A DNA stretch of 64,000 nucleotides from Portulaca oleracea. Lineage: Eukaryota > Streptophyta > Magnoliopsida > Caryophyllales > Portulacaceae. The DNA is taken from positions 3,856,114 to 3,920,113 of the forward strand of contig CM055874.1 in NCBI GenBank assembly GCA_029582165.1, given 5' to 3'. Shown piece after piece: positions 24,432-37,484 of this stretch. Made by a program: the position numbers and the translations under genes. The notes under the pieces are model-generated. The model had not been told where the DNA came from. It did not search any database and saw nothing but the letters and a program-made list of their open reading frames with translations. Every line of letters starts with the position of its first letter. The stretch's first letter is position 1.

Positions 24432-24438
24432 TATAAAA
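24432..24438 (+). promoter_or_regulatory. TATA box and CT-rich leader of the TIGR01589-family gene
   Basis: TATAAAA at 24432 is followed at once by a (CT)n initiator-like run. A leader follows, with a likely 5'UTR intron (donor after CTTCAG at 24600, acceptor TGTGTAG at 25750) before the ATG at 25879. Confidence 0.55.
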
Positions 24439-25878
24439 TTCTCTCTCTCTCTCTCTCTCTCTATAGTTTTCTCTCCCTACGAATCTCTGGAATTTCTCTC
24501 TCTAGAATTTTCTCTCTCCAAAGGTTCCCATCAAAATCAATCTCCAAATCGTCTCTTTCTTCGCCACTCTCCTCACCAGCTGCTCCGACTCCTCCTTCAG
24601 GTTCGCTCTTCCTTAAACCCTAATTCTTCGTTTCTGCTGAGATCGTCCTGCTTCTCGAATGTTCTGCTTCTGTGATTGTTCGTGATGATGAATTTCGGAT
24701 TGAATTCGATGAGGTTTATGCTTGCTTGCTTGCTTTATTCTGCGTTTGATTTTCTGCTTTTTGAATTCGAAACCCTAGAAGTTTATTTGTGCTGTGATCT
24801 GCATTACGTTTGTGTTTAGTTGGAGGTTTCGGAGTCGCAGATCTTGTTGTTGCAAGTGCTGGTTTGTGATTTCTGGTTTTTTTTTTGGTTATGGTGTTTT
24901 GATTCTGCGTGTTGTGATTATGACGCAGAGACAGACGGAGAGAAGCAACCGTTTTGATTTATTGGACAATTAGTTGTTGTTAATCTGTTGTGCTTTGAAA
25001 GAAGAGAGGTTTTCTTTTGGTGCAGCTTTGCTGTTCAATCCTTTATTTAAAAAAATAAAAGAAAATTGAAGTTTGTTGTTCATGGCTAACTTAGTACTGT
25101 AGGAAAAGGATGGAGAGTGGGAAGGGTGAAACAATTGGTCGGCTGGAAGGAAGATTTATGTTTGCCTTTTGGACTAAATTTGGTCGTGTGGCCTAAAAGA
25201 ACTACATTTAGGGTTTGAATATGAACATTTCTGAGGGTGCTACTTGGCCTGTTGGAAAATCAATTGTAATATGACTTTAGAAGAATATGATAAACTTTGG
25301 GCATACTCCGTGATGCCATCAATTTGATTATGGTATTATCTCCCTAGTAATTTAGGTCTCCTATCAATTGTAAATTTCATCTGAGGTTCAAGGAAAAGAA
25401 AAGGGAGTAGATGTTTCTGTTTTGTTCTTGCGTGAACGATATACTGTCTGATGTTGTAACTCCTAGGTTTCATCAGTACGGTACTTCGGTCTACTTACTT
25501 TATGAAGCTTATAGGTATTTTTAGTTTGCCTTTAGAATTAGCCAAATGAACATTGGGAGCTGGAATGTTGGAAACTGTATTTTTGATGGTGGCTTATTGA
25601 TGGGATTATGATTTGCCAAAGATGTCTTAATGTTTTGCTGTTACTAGGGTTTATAATAACGATTAAAGCTTATTTCTTGTGTGCTTACTTAGTATTTGAA
25701 GTTTTCCTTCTACGATTGATTTTGACTTATGTGCTTATGTTATTGTGTAGGGAGCACACACTGCATTTTTACCTCGTTACTCTCTGAACCCAGTGGATGG
25801 TAGAATCTCTGTTCTAAGGTAATAGGATCTGTTTCTGTTATGCGAGCATCTCTAGTTGGACTCTGGGAGCCTTGAAAT

Positions 25879-28800
25879 ATGTCGGGTGGGGAGGTCAGAC
25901 GCCTCTCTAGTCAAGATCTACAATTGGTAAGTAGGAGATGCGGATTTTTTAGATAAATGTTTCATTTCTCATCGTATATCATAGTTAAAGAAGTTATTTG
26001 AATCTTCTCGTGGTATATAAAATTCCAACTCCTTCATTCTTGCATGTCATCAGCTTACCTGCCCTCTGGACAGTTTGCCCCTCCAAAAAAAAAAAAAAAA
26101 AAAAAATCCAGCTAAGGGAAAAGAAAGAATGGATCAATATTTCATCTTGATGATTGCTAGGCGGGTGGAGAAATTGCTTTAGATGGTTTGCTGGTAACTG
26201 AATGATGACTTCCAGCGAAGTGTATTCGTTTTCATATTTGTTTGTTTTTAACTGTAATAAGAGGATATCTTTTCAACTTATTATTTCATATACTATTAAG
26301 TAATAGGGGAAGCATTAATTTTTTAAGATTATATTTGGTGACAATTGGAGTGGAAAATTTTGCAGTTTGCCTTCTTCATTCCCTTTTTTTTGTTTTTTTT
26401 TTGGGGTTTTTTTTTTTTTTTTTTTTGGGGAGGGAGGGAGGGACATGAATAAAACTATGTTGCTAAATGTATTTGGTTTGGGTTATTGGACAATGCTTTT
26501 TTATACAATTCTTTCAGTAATGATTCTGCTATAAACAAAAGGTTCTGCTATGACTTTGGTGAACCTATCAGTGAAATGTAAATGTTTTGTCTGTAGAACA
26601 TTTTGTATGATGTCAAGGAGAACGTGATGAGAACTGTGAACCTAGTTTATTTTGGATCTATAGATATGCTTCTTTCAAAAGGAGTATTTGCCTAATTACT
26701 TAAATTTTGACTTGTTTGAATTGATTAAAATTTTTGTAAAATTTTCATGAGTTTATTCATTTGCTATGCCTTAGGTACAAAATCTTATTGAGAACTGCAT
26801 TCAACTACACATGAGCAGGACGGATACCGTGAATGTGCTACTAAGAGATGCAAAGATACAGCCTGGTATTACTGAACTTGGTATGTTTTTATACTATGGA
26901 ACACTTAAAATATTCATCTACATTGGTGGGTTCTAGTTGATTCAAAATATATTTTCACTCTTTCAAGATTGCCCTTGAAGAAAAATGTCATGTACATATT
27001 CAGATATGACCAGGCTGTTAGGAGTGGGGCTATTTTATGGGTCCTCCTAGATCATAGTGATACTCACTTGGCTGATTGTCTTTGTTGTTTGTGCTTAGAG
27101 AATTATTAATGATTGAGTTAATAATGGTCTTGTTAAGTTGTAATTCTGCGTCTTTTATCTCTTAATTCTAAATTCCATAACTACTTTTCGTGAATTATGC
27201 TTTATGGGCATGACCTTCATTTGTTGGATCTTAAGAGGCTTTGCTAATTGTCTAAAGCCTCTTATTACATTTCAAATATTCCTCTTGTTTCTTTCAATGA
27301 ACGTTATGGCTTCCATTGGCCTTGTCAAGTAGATTTTGGAATGTGATTCTATACTATCCAATAGCAATATTAATCATAGTAAATACATTAACTGTTTAAA
27401 TGGTCCTTAAATATTTAAAATATTTTTACTGGACTGTAGGAGCTTTTGTTTTGGGGGCAAGTAGTGCCTTTAACCACTGTACATGCCATACCTCTTATGT
27501 CATGCTAAATATCCTTCTAGACTGGTTTTACTTTCTATAATCATTATTGGTTCATTGACAATGTCGTTCTGCAGATAGATTTGGAACTTGTGATCTTAGA
27601 ATGCTACAAAAACGATAATGACGGTTACATCTCCCTTTAAACTTTTGTGATAACCATATTGCAGGTCCCTAAAATATTCATTTGAAAATGTCCAAAGAAC
27701 AGGTATTTGGTGTCAGATAGTTAGCCTTAGATGATTTAGGATGATGTTTTGGCTCTTTATGCCGAAATTGGAAATCTCTGTATGATAAAACTTTGAAGAC
27801 ACAGGCTTTGATGACTCTGCATTCAAAACCTCTTTTGACAGAAGACAAATTCAACAACCCAAGTGATTTCAGTGGCTGCATCTTGTAGAAGATGTGGAAA
27901 CTGTGATTCATGTAAAAAGGGATTAAGTAGTGATGTCATGTTTACTGTGGTAAGGTTGCATACACATCTACTGCATAATAGTGGGACCCACACTGGAACT
28001 TTTCTTGGGTGCTTTCTTCAAATCTTGATTTCTGAATGTTTGCATTTTCCTATTATCTGGCAGTCTGGCAACGACTTGAAGAAGAAAATCAGGAATTTTT
28101 TGAGGTTTATTATATTCGATTGGCACTGAAGGAACAGATAAAGCTTTTCAATGATCTTCTAAAGAAGCAGGCAGCATTGATGCAGCAGATACAATCTACT
28201 GGAGTTGTTCCTATGCCAGTTTCTAATGGATGTCGTATGACGCAATGTAAGATCGATTTTTAATGACCTTTTGCTGCTGCTATGTTCTTAAAAAATAAAG
28301 ACAGTTCTAGAGCTATTGGTTGGGCAGATGATTGTTATTAGTGTGCATTTTTTTTTGGTGATGGTGGTGGTGTGGTGGTGGGTGGGTTGGGGGGGGGGGT
28401 TGAGATCTGTATTCTGAACAAATGGCGTCTCTGTATGTTAGAGCAGTAGGCTGTCTAATGCAACTCACTGGAGCATGGGTCACTGTTAACTGGATCCTTG
28501 AATTGATTATATAAGTGGTTACATCTGTCGTGATACCAGCTTTAGTCACAAGTAGGGGAGCTTACTAATATGTGATTTCTGCTGCTTTTTGGTGCTGCAA
28601 TTTCAGTATCCTACTATTGATGGTTCTGTTATAGCGGTTACCAAGTATATACAATGTCTATTTGCAGTCAAACAGAATGCTGGTTGCTATGCTATTGATC
28701 AGGCTGGACCATCCGTAAGTCCAGGGGATCTACAGCCTGCAGTGGGTCCCAGTTTGCCCTTTGCTAATGGTGCTTCGTCCTTGCAAGCCCCAACAGCTTT

Positions 28801-29845
28801 CGATTTGTCTACTCAATCGAGAAGAGTTGACTTCCTACCGAACAACACACTTAATGTTGAGAACTCTAGCTCCATGAGATTGATGCAAGGATTGAATGGA
28901 GGGTGCATCAAAACAGAAAGTGGCTATCCTTCCAACTCTCAGCTTATCTTCGATGCAGATAGTAGTATTGTTGGGACACATGCCCCTGTGGAGGATGCAT
29001 CTGTTGCAGCATTAGGTCATTTGGACAGTAGTGCACAACAGTTGAATGATGCACTCTTGGGCCTGGACACTTCATTTGGACAATTAGGCCAAATTCCAAA
29101 GAACTTTAGCTTCCCTGATTTGTCAGCATATCCTCGTATGTTTTTCTGCTGCTTCTCAGATAGTTTTAGTTTCTTCTCAATCTTTTTTGTTTTCAAAATT
29201 CATTTGATGTAAGTAGACCTGGCAAAACCAACCTGAAACAAAAAATTGAGCCCGAATCGACACCTGAATGGATGATCCGAACCCGAAGATAACCGAATCC
29301 AATCTGAACCGCAACCCGAAAAGTGACCCGATTAAGATACACACCCAAATGACCCCAAATCAAACCAGAACCCAATAGGAAAGAGCTTAACCTGAATAAG
29401 ATTCACAAGGAGTCAACCCGAGCTGAACCGAAATTGGTGACCCGATGACAATCTGAACCGAGCTTCAACTGACCAGAACCGATTCACCTGATTGCCAGGT
29501 CTAGACGTAAGAGTACCTTGTGAGTTAGACATCACTCTATTTCACATGACATGATAATATAGATAATGCCACTCAGCGTTTCTGACTGTGGGCTTTATTT
29601 ATTTCACTTGGGGGCAGAATTGCTGGATAACTATCCAAGTTTGCCCTTTGAAACAACGGACTCAAACAACTTTGTTGATTCCCGGAGTAGGGGTGACATT
29701 ACAGGTGTGGTGGTTATTTATTTACTTTGTCTCTTGTTGAGGGGTTACTCTATCTAACATCTGTTGCTTCTGGACAGAAGAAAATTTGAAGTTGGAGGCA
29801 ATATCAGAGAGCTACAGCATTGAAGATTATGGAGCAAGCGATTGA
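25879..29845 (+). CDS. Plant-specific TIGR01589-family protein (At3g10250-like)
   Basis: Six coding exons (25879-25926, 26775-26880, 28064-28246, 28668-29135, 29618-29704, 29778-29845) join in phase into 319 residues. The conserved domain spans about residues 14-80: QLVQNLIENCIQLH, LLRDAKIQPGITELVWQRLE, and EFFEVYYIRLALKEQI. This is the helical plant-only domain once called protein 1589 of unknown function. Short members (RPGE/PEL type) have been linked to control of greening; long members such as this lack a settled role. The rest is Ser/Gln-rich and probably disordered, ending EDYGASD. Intron 1 carries homopolymers and intron 4 a hAT MITE. ATG 25879 was chosen because MSGGEVRRLS...QDLQL fits the family start. 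Confidence 0.88.
29214..29503. mobile_element. hAT-like MITE inside intron 4 of the TIGR01589-family gene
   Basis: Perfect 12-bp inverted termini TAGACCTGGCAA and TTGCCAGGTCTA are flanked by GATGTAAG (29206-29213) and GACGTAAG (29504-29511), 7 of 8 identical. The interior is CCGAA/GAACC-rich without coding capacity. It sits 78 bp after the donor at 29136 and leaves the splice sites intact. Confidence 0.8.
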
Positions 29846-30253
29846 TTGTTAGGTTTTTAGTGGTAAGAATGTCTCCTTTAACGCATTATTCTCCCGAGCA
29901 TTGCTTTCAATAAAATTATTTCCTTATATGTCACTGCTCTAGTAATCAAGTTACTGAATATATGTGTATAATAACTTTCACATTAAATCCCCAATTATTT
30001 TTTGCACACGAGGATTCTTCAATTTTTTATAAGTGTTTTTTAACAGTCTAGCAGCGTCAGCATTTGCCATTTTTGGGACTCATAGTAAGGTTACGTTTGT
30101 GGGGTCCGAGTCTCTATAGGTAGTAAACTAGTAACTGAAGAAACCTTTTAGGGTGTTTTTTTTTATTCCTCTTAAAACTACTGGCATTCAATTTGAGCCG
30201 AAGTCCCTGTAGTGAAGTATGAGTGAAAGAAAATTGGCTGCATACATATCAAA

Positions 30254-30514
30254 GGCCTATTTGGCAACCAACTGTTATTTGGTAGCTTTTAGTTAGTTGT
30301 TAGTTGATAGCTGCTTGAATTAGCTGTTTGCGTTAACTGATTGCAGGAAAAGTGTTAGGTAAAGTAGTTGTTTGTGAAAAACTACCTCAAAAAAGTTTAT
30401 CAAGTAGTTTTTTTTGAAGACTAGCTTATTGGCTCCGAAAAACCTTGATAAAAAAGCTAACCGTGTCCAAACAGCTAAAAATTACCCCAAAAAGTTGGTA
30501 GCCAAACACCACTG
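30254..30514. mobile_element. hAT-like MITE (261 bp)
   Basis: The left end GGCCTATTTGGCAACCAACT pairs with the right end AGTTGGTAGCCAAACACC. The flanks share TATCAAA (30247-30253 and 30515-30521). The interior has TAGCTTTTAGTTAGTTGTTAG/CAGCTAAAAA symmetry. A related fragment is at 48033-48187. Confidence 0.65.
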
Positions 30515-31639
30515 TATCAAATTTTGCTCATCTTTGTGGTATGTGATGTATCATGGCAGGTCAGTTTGTCACCCAGAAGAAGAATTTATCTGTAAATAGC
30601 ATTTTAGAGATGGGACATGTATGGGATAATGTTGCACACAACATCATCTGTTACCTCCCTAAACCACGCTGTGTCGCGACGAACACTATCACTATGGGGA
30701 GAAGTATTGTGTGCCAAAGCCTAAAGATTATAGTGGTGTATTCTGCGGAAGTACATATGCTGGTTTGATATCTCATCAAGGTTAAGCGTGGTGTAGGGGG
30801 GAAACTCTTGAAATTTGGGCAATTGAAGATATATGATATTTTAGCGGTTGGAGATGGGCATAAACTGTTTGATTTATATCCACAGTGAAGCTATGACAGT
30901 TGGGAAAATAGGACGATTGATGCTGATTTGCGTAAATTATGATAGTGCTTTTGAATCTTTTACCCGGATATATATTGTTATAATAAATTCTTGGATATAA
31001 CATGCCCTATTTTTGCGCCTTTGTTATGCATCAAGTTTTGGATGAACTCTAGATGGATTGTTGTAATATTCAGCTTTGAATTTGGTACAAGGATATTGGC
31101 ATGTCTAGCTTAAGGGATATACTACAAAACCTAACCCAATACTATGAAATCATGTCCAAGAGAAAATTTTCCAATTTAAGGGATATTGGCGTGTGCTGCT
31201 CAGAGTAATGCAAACACATGTGAGCCTACACCATGGTTAACTTTTAAAAAACTATAAGGTACCTTACTTTGTTCATGTGGGACATTAATTAGGAAAACCT
31301 ATTTATATTCTCTAGGAGTTAGAGGCAACATTATTCTATCCATGTGGGACATAGATAGAACCAATACATTTATTCCTTTATTAACCTTTACTAACTATTC
31401 AACATTGTTGGTGTCCAAAGGGTCTCTTTATGGATCTATTTTCAAGATTGCACATCCTTTGTACATAGTATGATATACTTGTAATTTAGGGATGAAGCAC
31501 TGTGTGGATGAAATTGGGCCACGACCTCCGTTGAATGTCGATTCAGGTATGGGTTTAGGTGAGTTGGTTCAGTTTTTGGTCTCGGGTGAGTTTTTGTCGA
31601 GTCTACGATCTGATGATATGCCCAAAACTTGTACTAATG

Positions 31640-31765
31640 AGCTAGTAGCTCATTTGGTACCGCGGTGGCTTTTCATGGTAGAGGTCATGAGATCAATTCT
31701 CATGACTTGCGAGTCGATCTCCTTGATGAGCAAAGTCATCAGTGTTGCAATTACAGCCTAAGAGA
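31640..31765 (+). mobile_element. Possible tRNA-derived SINE head
   Basis: TAGCTCATTTGGTAC (from 31646) resembles a Pol III box A. AGATCAATTCT (about 31690) resembles a degenerate box B at suitable spacing, with AGGTCATGAG/CTCATGAC around it. No clear 3' tail or target-site duplication was found. Confidence 0.4.
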
Positions 31766-32292
31766 GGGTGTTTAGGGAGAAATGATCACATGAATGAGGC
31801 ATATATATGACACCCCTATTTATATAGTGCTAGGCAAACACTATTAGGATGTCTTTTAAGTTTACCAAACACGCACACACTTGAAAAACTCCAACAAGTC
31901 ATTAGATTTGCATTTGGCATTGCAAAAGCCATCAGACCTAACGAGGTCCTTTTTTGTCGATATGCTCCACTTTTCGGTTTATTGTCTGAGCCTGATATCT
32001 GTACTTAGATTTAGATTAGAGAGTTAGTTCTCGTGTTGTTGTTGTAGAGGAACAACCTTGTACATACCTTTGCAAGGGATATGAATCCATGGTTATTTGG
32101 AGCCAAAAAGAAGAGTTACTTTATTGACATCTGATAAGCCGAATAAGCTTCAGACGTAATGCTACATATTGAAGTATTTTGAGATTTTATTTGGTTACGA
32201 ATCTCAAATTAAAATGTTTAGGTGAAAGTAATCAAAATCGCAAAGAGAGACAAGATTGCATTGGCCACATAACTCCATGCCTGTTTCCTTGC

Positions 32293-35200
32293 CTAGTCTT
32301 CAAACTCAACAATCCTAACGACACACGAGTCTCCAATCTTCTGAAACACAACCACCTTGTCATTGGGTTTCAGCAAACCCAACATTTTCCCATGATGCAG
32401 AGACAGTTTCAGCACAGACTCTTCACTGACAACAACTGAGGAAGCCTGCAAAACATCACCCAAGTTAACTTCGACAAAAAATGCTCGATCTTTTTCCATC
32501 AACAATGCAAGCATAGACAAACAAACAAATAACAAGTCAGGGCTTACAATGTCAGGGCTTGTAAGAACAGGGAACACTCCTCTTACACCAAGCAACTGTC
32601 GAGCCTGTGCATTCAAATTTCAAAGTAATTGTTTAGCAGGCGAAAAACCCCAGAAAATATACATGTTATCGAATAAATTTGATCGCGAATGAGCGCACCT
32701 GCATCGATCCAGTGATGCTCCATTTGACTGCATTTGTCTTGACATGTGGGGTGACAATTGCAAGGACAGGCACAGATGGTCTGTATCTAGCAATCACCCT
32801 AGAAAACAAGAAGACAATCAAATCAAAGCACAAAGAAGGTTAGTTTAGGGTCAGAGTTTCACAATTATGCATTTGTATGTTTATGCATGCACCTGGCTTC
32901 TGCCCCGGATAATGTAAACACGGCAATCATAGCCGCCTTGACTATGTCAGCAAGTCGTACCTGTGGAAAACAACACAAATGATGCGTTTAGTTCTTCATG
33001 AATCATGATAACACCTCTTACGCTTTCAGAAAATACTAGTTGTAATCGTGACCCTTGAATCGATGTCTTGAAGTTAGTTTGTAGAGTGGAAAGACATCTT
33101 TTACCGCAGAAGAGGCAACTGAGTCTTCATGAGCCATGGGTTCTCCGATATATTTGCAGACGCGCTTGAAATTCATCTCGTGGTTATACACACATTCAGC
33201 CTGCAGCAGGGCAGCAATTTCCGATGACAATATATCAGTTTAGATCAAGAGAGACACTGTCAAAAATTAAAACAAAACAGGAAAATGAATGGCAAGATAT
33301 ATACTAGAGAAAATACTCACTTCACTGCAGATCTTCCTAACAATTTTTATAGCTTCAACTGGGTAGAGTCCTCCGAATGTCTCCCCACCCAATAGTATGC
33401 CATCAGCACCTGCAGATGCCATCCGAAAAATCAAGAGAACAGGTCAAAACTTAGGCCACAATATGACAGTAATGTTACGAACAAAAGAAAGTTAACACAA
33501 AGTGATTGCAAACCATCAAGAACAGCATTGGCAACATCGGTTGCTTCTGCACGTGTGGGTCGGAGATTTCTAGCCATACTATCTACCACTCTGGTGATAA
33601 TCACGGGTTTCCTGGCCATGTTTCCTTTGTACAAAGCAGACTTTTGAAACAAGAAGACCTAGAAACAATCCCAAAGCCCTTGTCAGCTTTCGTAAAGTTT
33701 TTTTTTTTTCTTTCAGAATGCTATCTGGGTGAAATCAAACTAACCTTTTCTGGAGGGAGATCAATTCCTAGGGTCCCACGAGAAACTATCACACCGTCTG
33801 CTTCTTTCAGGATCTCGTCAAAATGCATCAATCCCTGAACATTGTGGGAAAGAAAAACGCTAAGGAATGATCAAAGGGTTGAGGAGATTAAACATGAACC
33901 AGGGAGGAAGAATCTGAGAGTTTTTCTTGCATGGTTCAGATAGATAAGATGCTAACCTCGACTGTTTCAACTTTAGCAAATATTTGGGTTTCTTCAAGAT
34001 CTTGAGATGCTAGGAAAGCTCTCACCTAGAAGAAAAAAAGCAGGCAATAATGCAATCAACTTGAAGTTCATGAAACACAACAAGAAAAGGGAAGATAAGA
34101 CTTGATTACTAAGACACTATTAAGTAGAAACTAACCTCCCGGACATCATCAGCATGGCGAGTATAGTGAAGAGAAACCATATCAATTTTGTTGCGAGTTC
34201 CCCAAGTTGAAATAATCTGGAACAATATATAGCCAGTCATATAATCATATGATTGATATGCCACAAATTGGCATGAAATTCAGCCAAGTAGAAGGATCTA
34301 ATCCATGAAATAAGCAATACCTGTTTATCGGTATCAGTCAGAGTAGGCAAATTGATCCTGGCTTTAGAAGCATGCATGTTAAGGATAAAGCCTAACAGAG
34401 TGGCACTGTTTTTCACCCGGCAGATTATATCTGAGCCCTTCGTCTCCGTCACCTGACATTCATAACGAATAAAAAACAAAGACGAAGAACACATCAAGGG
34501 GAAAAAAGTCAGAATTACAGAGTGCAGTTGCAGTTCTTCACCTCAAGCCATACAGATGTGGTTTCATTTCCAGTGAAGAGATACTGCCCAAGAAAAATAG
34601 TGTCGCCCGCCTTCACTTCCTGCAGTTGGGATCAGAAAATAAACCAGTTAGAAAGCAATAAGAACATTTTGCAGAAAAGAAAACAGCTACAGGAAGATGG
34701 TTCAATCTAGGGTGAAGTATATGTACCTTTGCGAGTCCATCATATTTCACGGGCAACACCTGAGATGATGGTTGTTTAGTAGCATCTGGAGTGATTGTGA
34801 TAAGTTCATCGGCTTTCAGCTCTATAGGGTTTCCGGTTTCATTGGAAATGTGGAGTTCTGGACCGACCGTATCTAGCATAACCTGCAAGGAGTTAGATTC
34901 TGTACTCTATACAGGATATTGCTTGGTATTAATAAGCCTATCTAACTTATGAACTGTGATTTATGTTTGACATTTGTGCACTCTCAGTTGATCTTCACAG
35001 CAAACTGAATCAGCTAATGCCTTCTGTTATGTACATTAGTTGTTTGAATGCTTTATATATAAGTATGCAACCTAACCCTTGCTACCTATTTGTGACATAT
35101 GTTTCAGATTTAGCATTGATATTGGATTCTAAAGACTATGCCCCTGCAAGCAACTTTGTTTTAGGGTTCACTTACAGCACAAAGCTTTTTGGCTCTTTTC

Positions 35201-36369
35201 ACAGCAGTCCTCAAATTGTCGAGCGTTTCTTGATGGTAGTCGATGTCCAAGCATGAGAAGTCGAATCGTGCAACTGCAGAAATGGAAAACTGTAGCTTAA
35301 CAACACTATGACATATATGTCTTAGCATACCATTGAAGAGCATATATACAACTGATAACAGAAGAACTTAATGAGGATTTACCAGACATTCCCGCTTTTA
35401 GACAAGCCTCGATGGTGTCAACAGAGCGTGACTTTGGACCAAGAGTCGCCATAACCTTGGTTAAGGATGGATAGTCATCCTGCAAAACAATGGAAATGTC
35501 ACGATGATGAAAACACAGCCATGGAACTCTGCAAGTTTTGACCCCTATGACTGTATATACTTATTTCAAAACTTTAAGAATCCTTCAAGTGTCAGAAATG
35601 TTGCTGCACAACTTAAATATGACACTAATGACAGTCTTTGAATACTTTTCATTCCACTGTCAAGAGCATATAAGTTATTTCAATATGCCTTTCTATAAAA
35701 TTCCCACCAAAACTAAGATCCAAAATGGAAATATGACAATGTAATTGGCCTATTTTGGTCACTGACTAGATTGAGTTAGATTACCAAATATAGTTCAAAT
35801 CTAAGTTGGATTAGCTCCAGGATCATTTGAATCACACAATAAATTTCGGGTTTAATTACATAATATCAATCTAAGATTACATCACCCTCAAGAACCACTG
35901 ACTTATTAACCAACCATTAAAGATAATCATACCAAAATTTCATCAGAATATCCAAAGCACATTAACATTTACCACATTCAAAAGGGAATCTGAAGAACAC
36001 TTCAAAACAACCAACCCACTAAACAAAATGGCACCAAGATTCATTCCCTCAGCATATCCCACACAAAGTCACAAACCCATTTACCAAATCCAAAAGGGCA
36101 TCTCAAGTTCACGTTAAAATAGCCAACCCACTAACCATAATTATACCAAAACTCAATCAGAATATCCCAAACACAGGAACCCATGTCCAAAATTCAAAAG
36201 GGTATCAAGATATAAGCTCAAAATTCACATTGCAAAATTCTCAACCAAAAAAGATCAAAACTTTATGCATAAAAAATGTAACATCAGTGGTTAGTAATAC
36301 CGATTTGATTGAAGTAAGAACAGAGGCAAGCCTGATAGGCTCCTCCATCAGCATCTGACCACCTTGCAT
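32293..36369 (-). CDS. Cytosolic pyruvate kinase, non-canonical plant class
   Basis: Sixteen exons join in phase into 525 residues (right-to-left: 36301-36369, 35383-35479, 35176-35273, 34727-34882, 34542-34619, 34321-34452, 34136-34216, 33957-34025, 33745-33834, 33514-33658, 33321-33409, 33105-33200, 32893-32960, 32699-32798, 32548-32604, 32293-32445). The family converts phosphoenolpyruvate and ADP to pyruvate and ATP. No transit peptide, so cytosolic. Family segments are SVARFDFS (55-62), MLDTVGPEL (90-98), IFAKVE with Lys255 and Glu257, [17 protein letters not shown], and the C-terminal domain. The catalytic Thr equivalent (Thr312) is kept. The Mg2+-ligand Asp of RGDLG is Thr281 (RGTLG), and MLDTKGPEIR is [10 protein letters not shown]. 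Arabidopsis has a similar divergent class with RGNLG. Confidence 0.9.
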
Positions 36370-36664
36370 TCTCTTTTTTTTGACCTAAAAATCTTCAGTT
36401 TTTGAAGAACTGCAGAATTCAGAGCAGGGTATTATTCACTGACCACTGAATTGTTGCCAAATTGCTAGTGTCCCAAATATTGAGGTTAAGAAAATAATAA
36501 TGGCAGAAGGGCCTGCAAAAAAATCCAATATCCAATCAACCGAAAGTTAGGTGGGAAATCTCATAAATTTATATTCTTTGAAAATGAAATTTAAAAAAGA
36601 AAACTTGATCTGAGATGAATGATGATGAATCATGAAATCATGATAGTGAAATTACGTAGATCTA

Positions 36665-37041
36665 TGTTACGGGTCTTATAACATTGCAAGGTATGAGACT
36701 TGTCCCACATCGGTAGAATGGGATATCGGTGTGGGGTTTATAGATCAAATGGCTCTCTCTCCTGTCAGACTAGTCTTTTGGGATGAGCTCTCCTGTTTGA
36801 TCTGTAATAGTGGTATCAAAGTCAACTCGGAGTGGTGGCCCACGGAGTGGGTGGCCTGGGAAGAGCCCAGCCGTGACCAACATCGGTAGAATGGGATATT
36901 GGTGTCTTATACCATTGCAAGGTATGGGACTTGTCCCACATTGGTAGAATGGGATATCGGTGTGGGGTTTATAGATCAAATGGGCTCTCTCTCCTGTCAG
37001 ACTAGTCTTTTGGGATGAGTTCTCCTGTTTGATCTGTAACA
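36665..37041. mobile_element. TRIM retrotransposon (377 bp) upstream of pyruvate kinase
   Basis: Two direct repeats, 36665-36809 and about 36903-37041, start at TGTTACGGG and end CTGTAACA (CTGTAATA in the first). A tRNA-iMet primer-binding site (TGGTATCAAAG, 36811) follows the first. The whole is flanked by ATCTA at 36660-36664 and 37042-37046. LTRs of about 140 bp and a ~90-bp non-coding core define a TRIM. It lies about 300 bp upstream of the pyruvate kinase ATG, so probably in its promoter. Confidence 0.88.
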
Positions 37042-37484
37042 ATCTATGCCTTCTTTTTATCAACGTGAGGTCTGCCGCTTCCCCTTTAATGCCCCATGAA
37101 AAGACAAACCCAGATTGTAACAAGAAAATTCAAAATTTGGTTAAATAAAGAAAGAAGACTAAGAAATTTGATTTTTGTTTTTTGTTTTTTTAAGACAAAT
37201 GTTGTAGGAGATCAAATATTGAAATGGATAAAAATTGACTAATGGTCCAATGTTTTTGGTGTTGGATTTCTAAATATTTCTAAACGTGATATTTAGTCAA
37301 TGGTTTTTGTCATTTCAGATGGCAATTTTAATGGAGGTGGAGAAAAGTGGTGGTCCTATATTAAAGGAGAGGAAATGGAGAAATTTTGCAAATGATTCAA
37401 AAAATAATGTTTTATATAAAAGTTTCTAGTATAAAATAACAAAGTAATTTTGCATAGTGCATCAAAAATATTTTATTTTGCCTA

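Larger units (their letters stand above)
29846..32292. other. Intergenic region between the TIGR01589 and pyruvate kinase genes
   Basis: It contains the hAT-like MITE at 30254-30514 and a possible tRNA-derived SINE near 31640. Short frames at 30414-30768 and 31492-31761 lack family features. The genes on both sides have their 3' ends here. Confidence 0.55.

Noticed and set aside
28589..28667. ORF start upstream of exon 4 of the TIGR01589-family gene
   Set aside because: This part lies in the intron; exon 3 joins in phase only at 28668 after TTTGCAG.
36770..37123. 117-codon reverse-strand ORF
   Set aside because: It lies across the TRIM element LTRs and core, which are non-coding.
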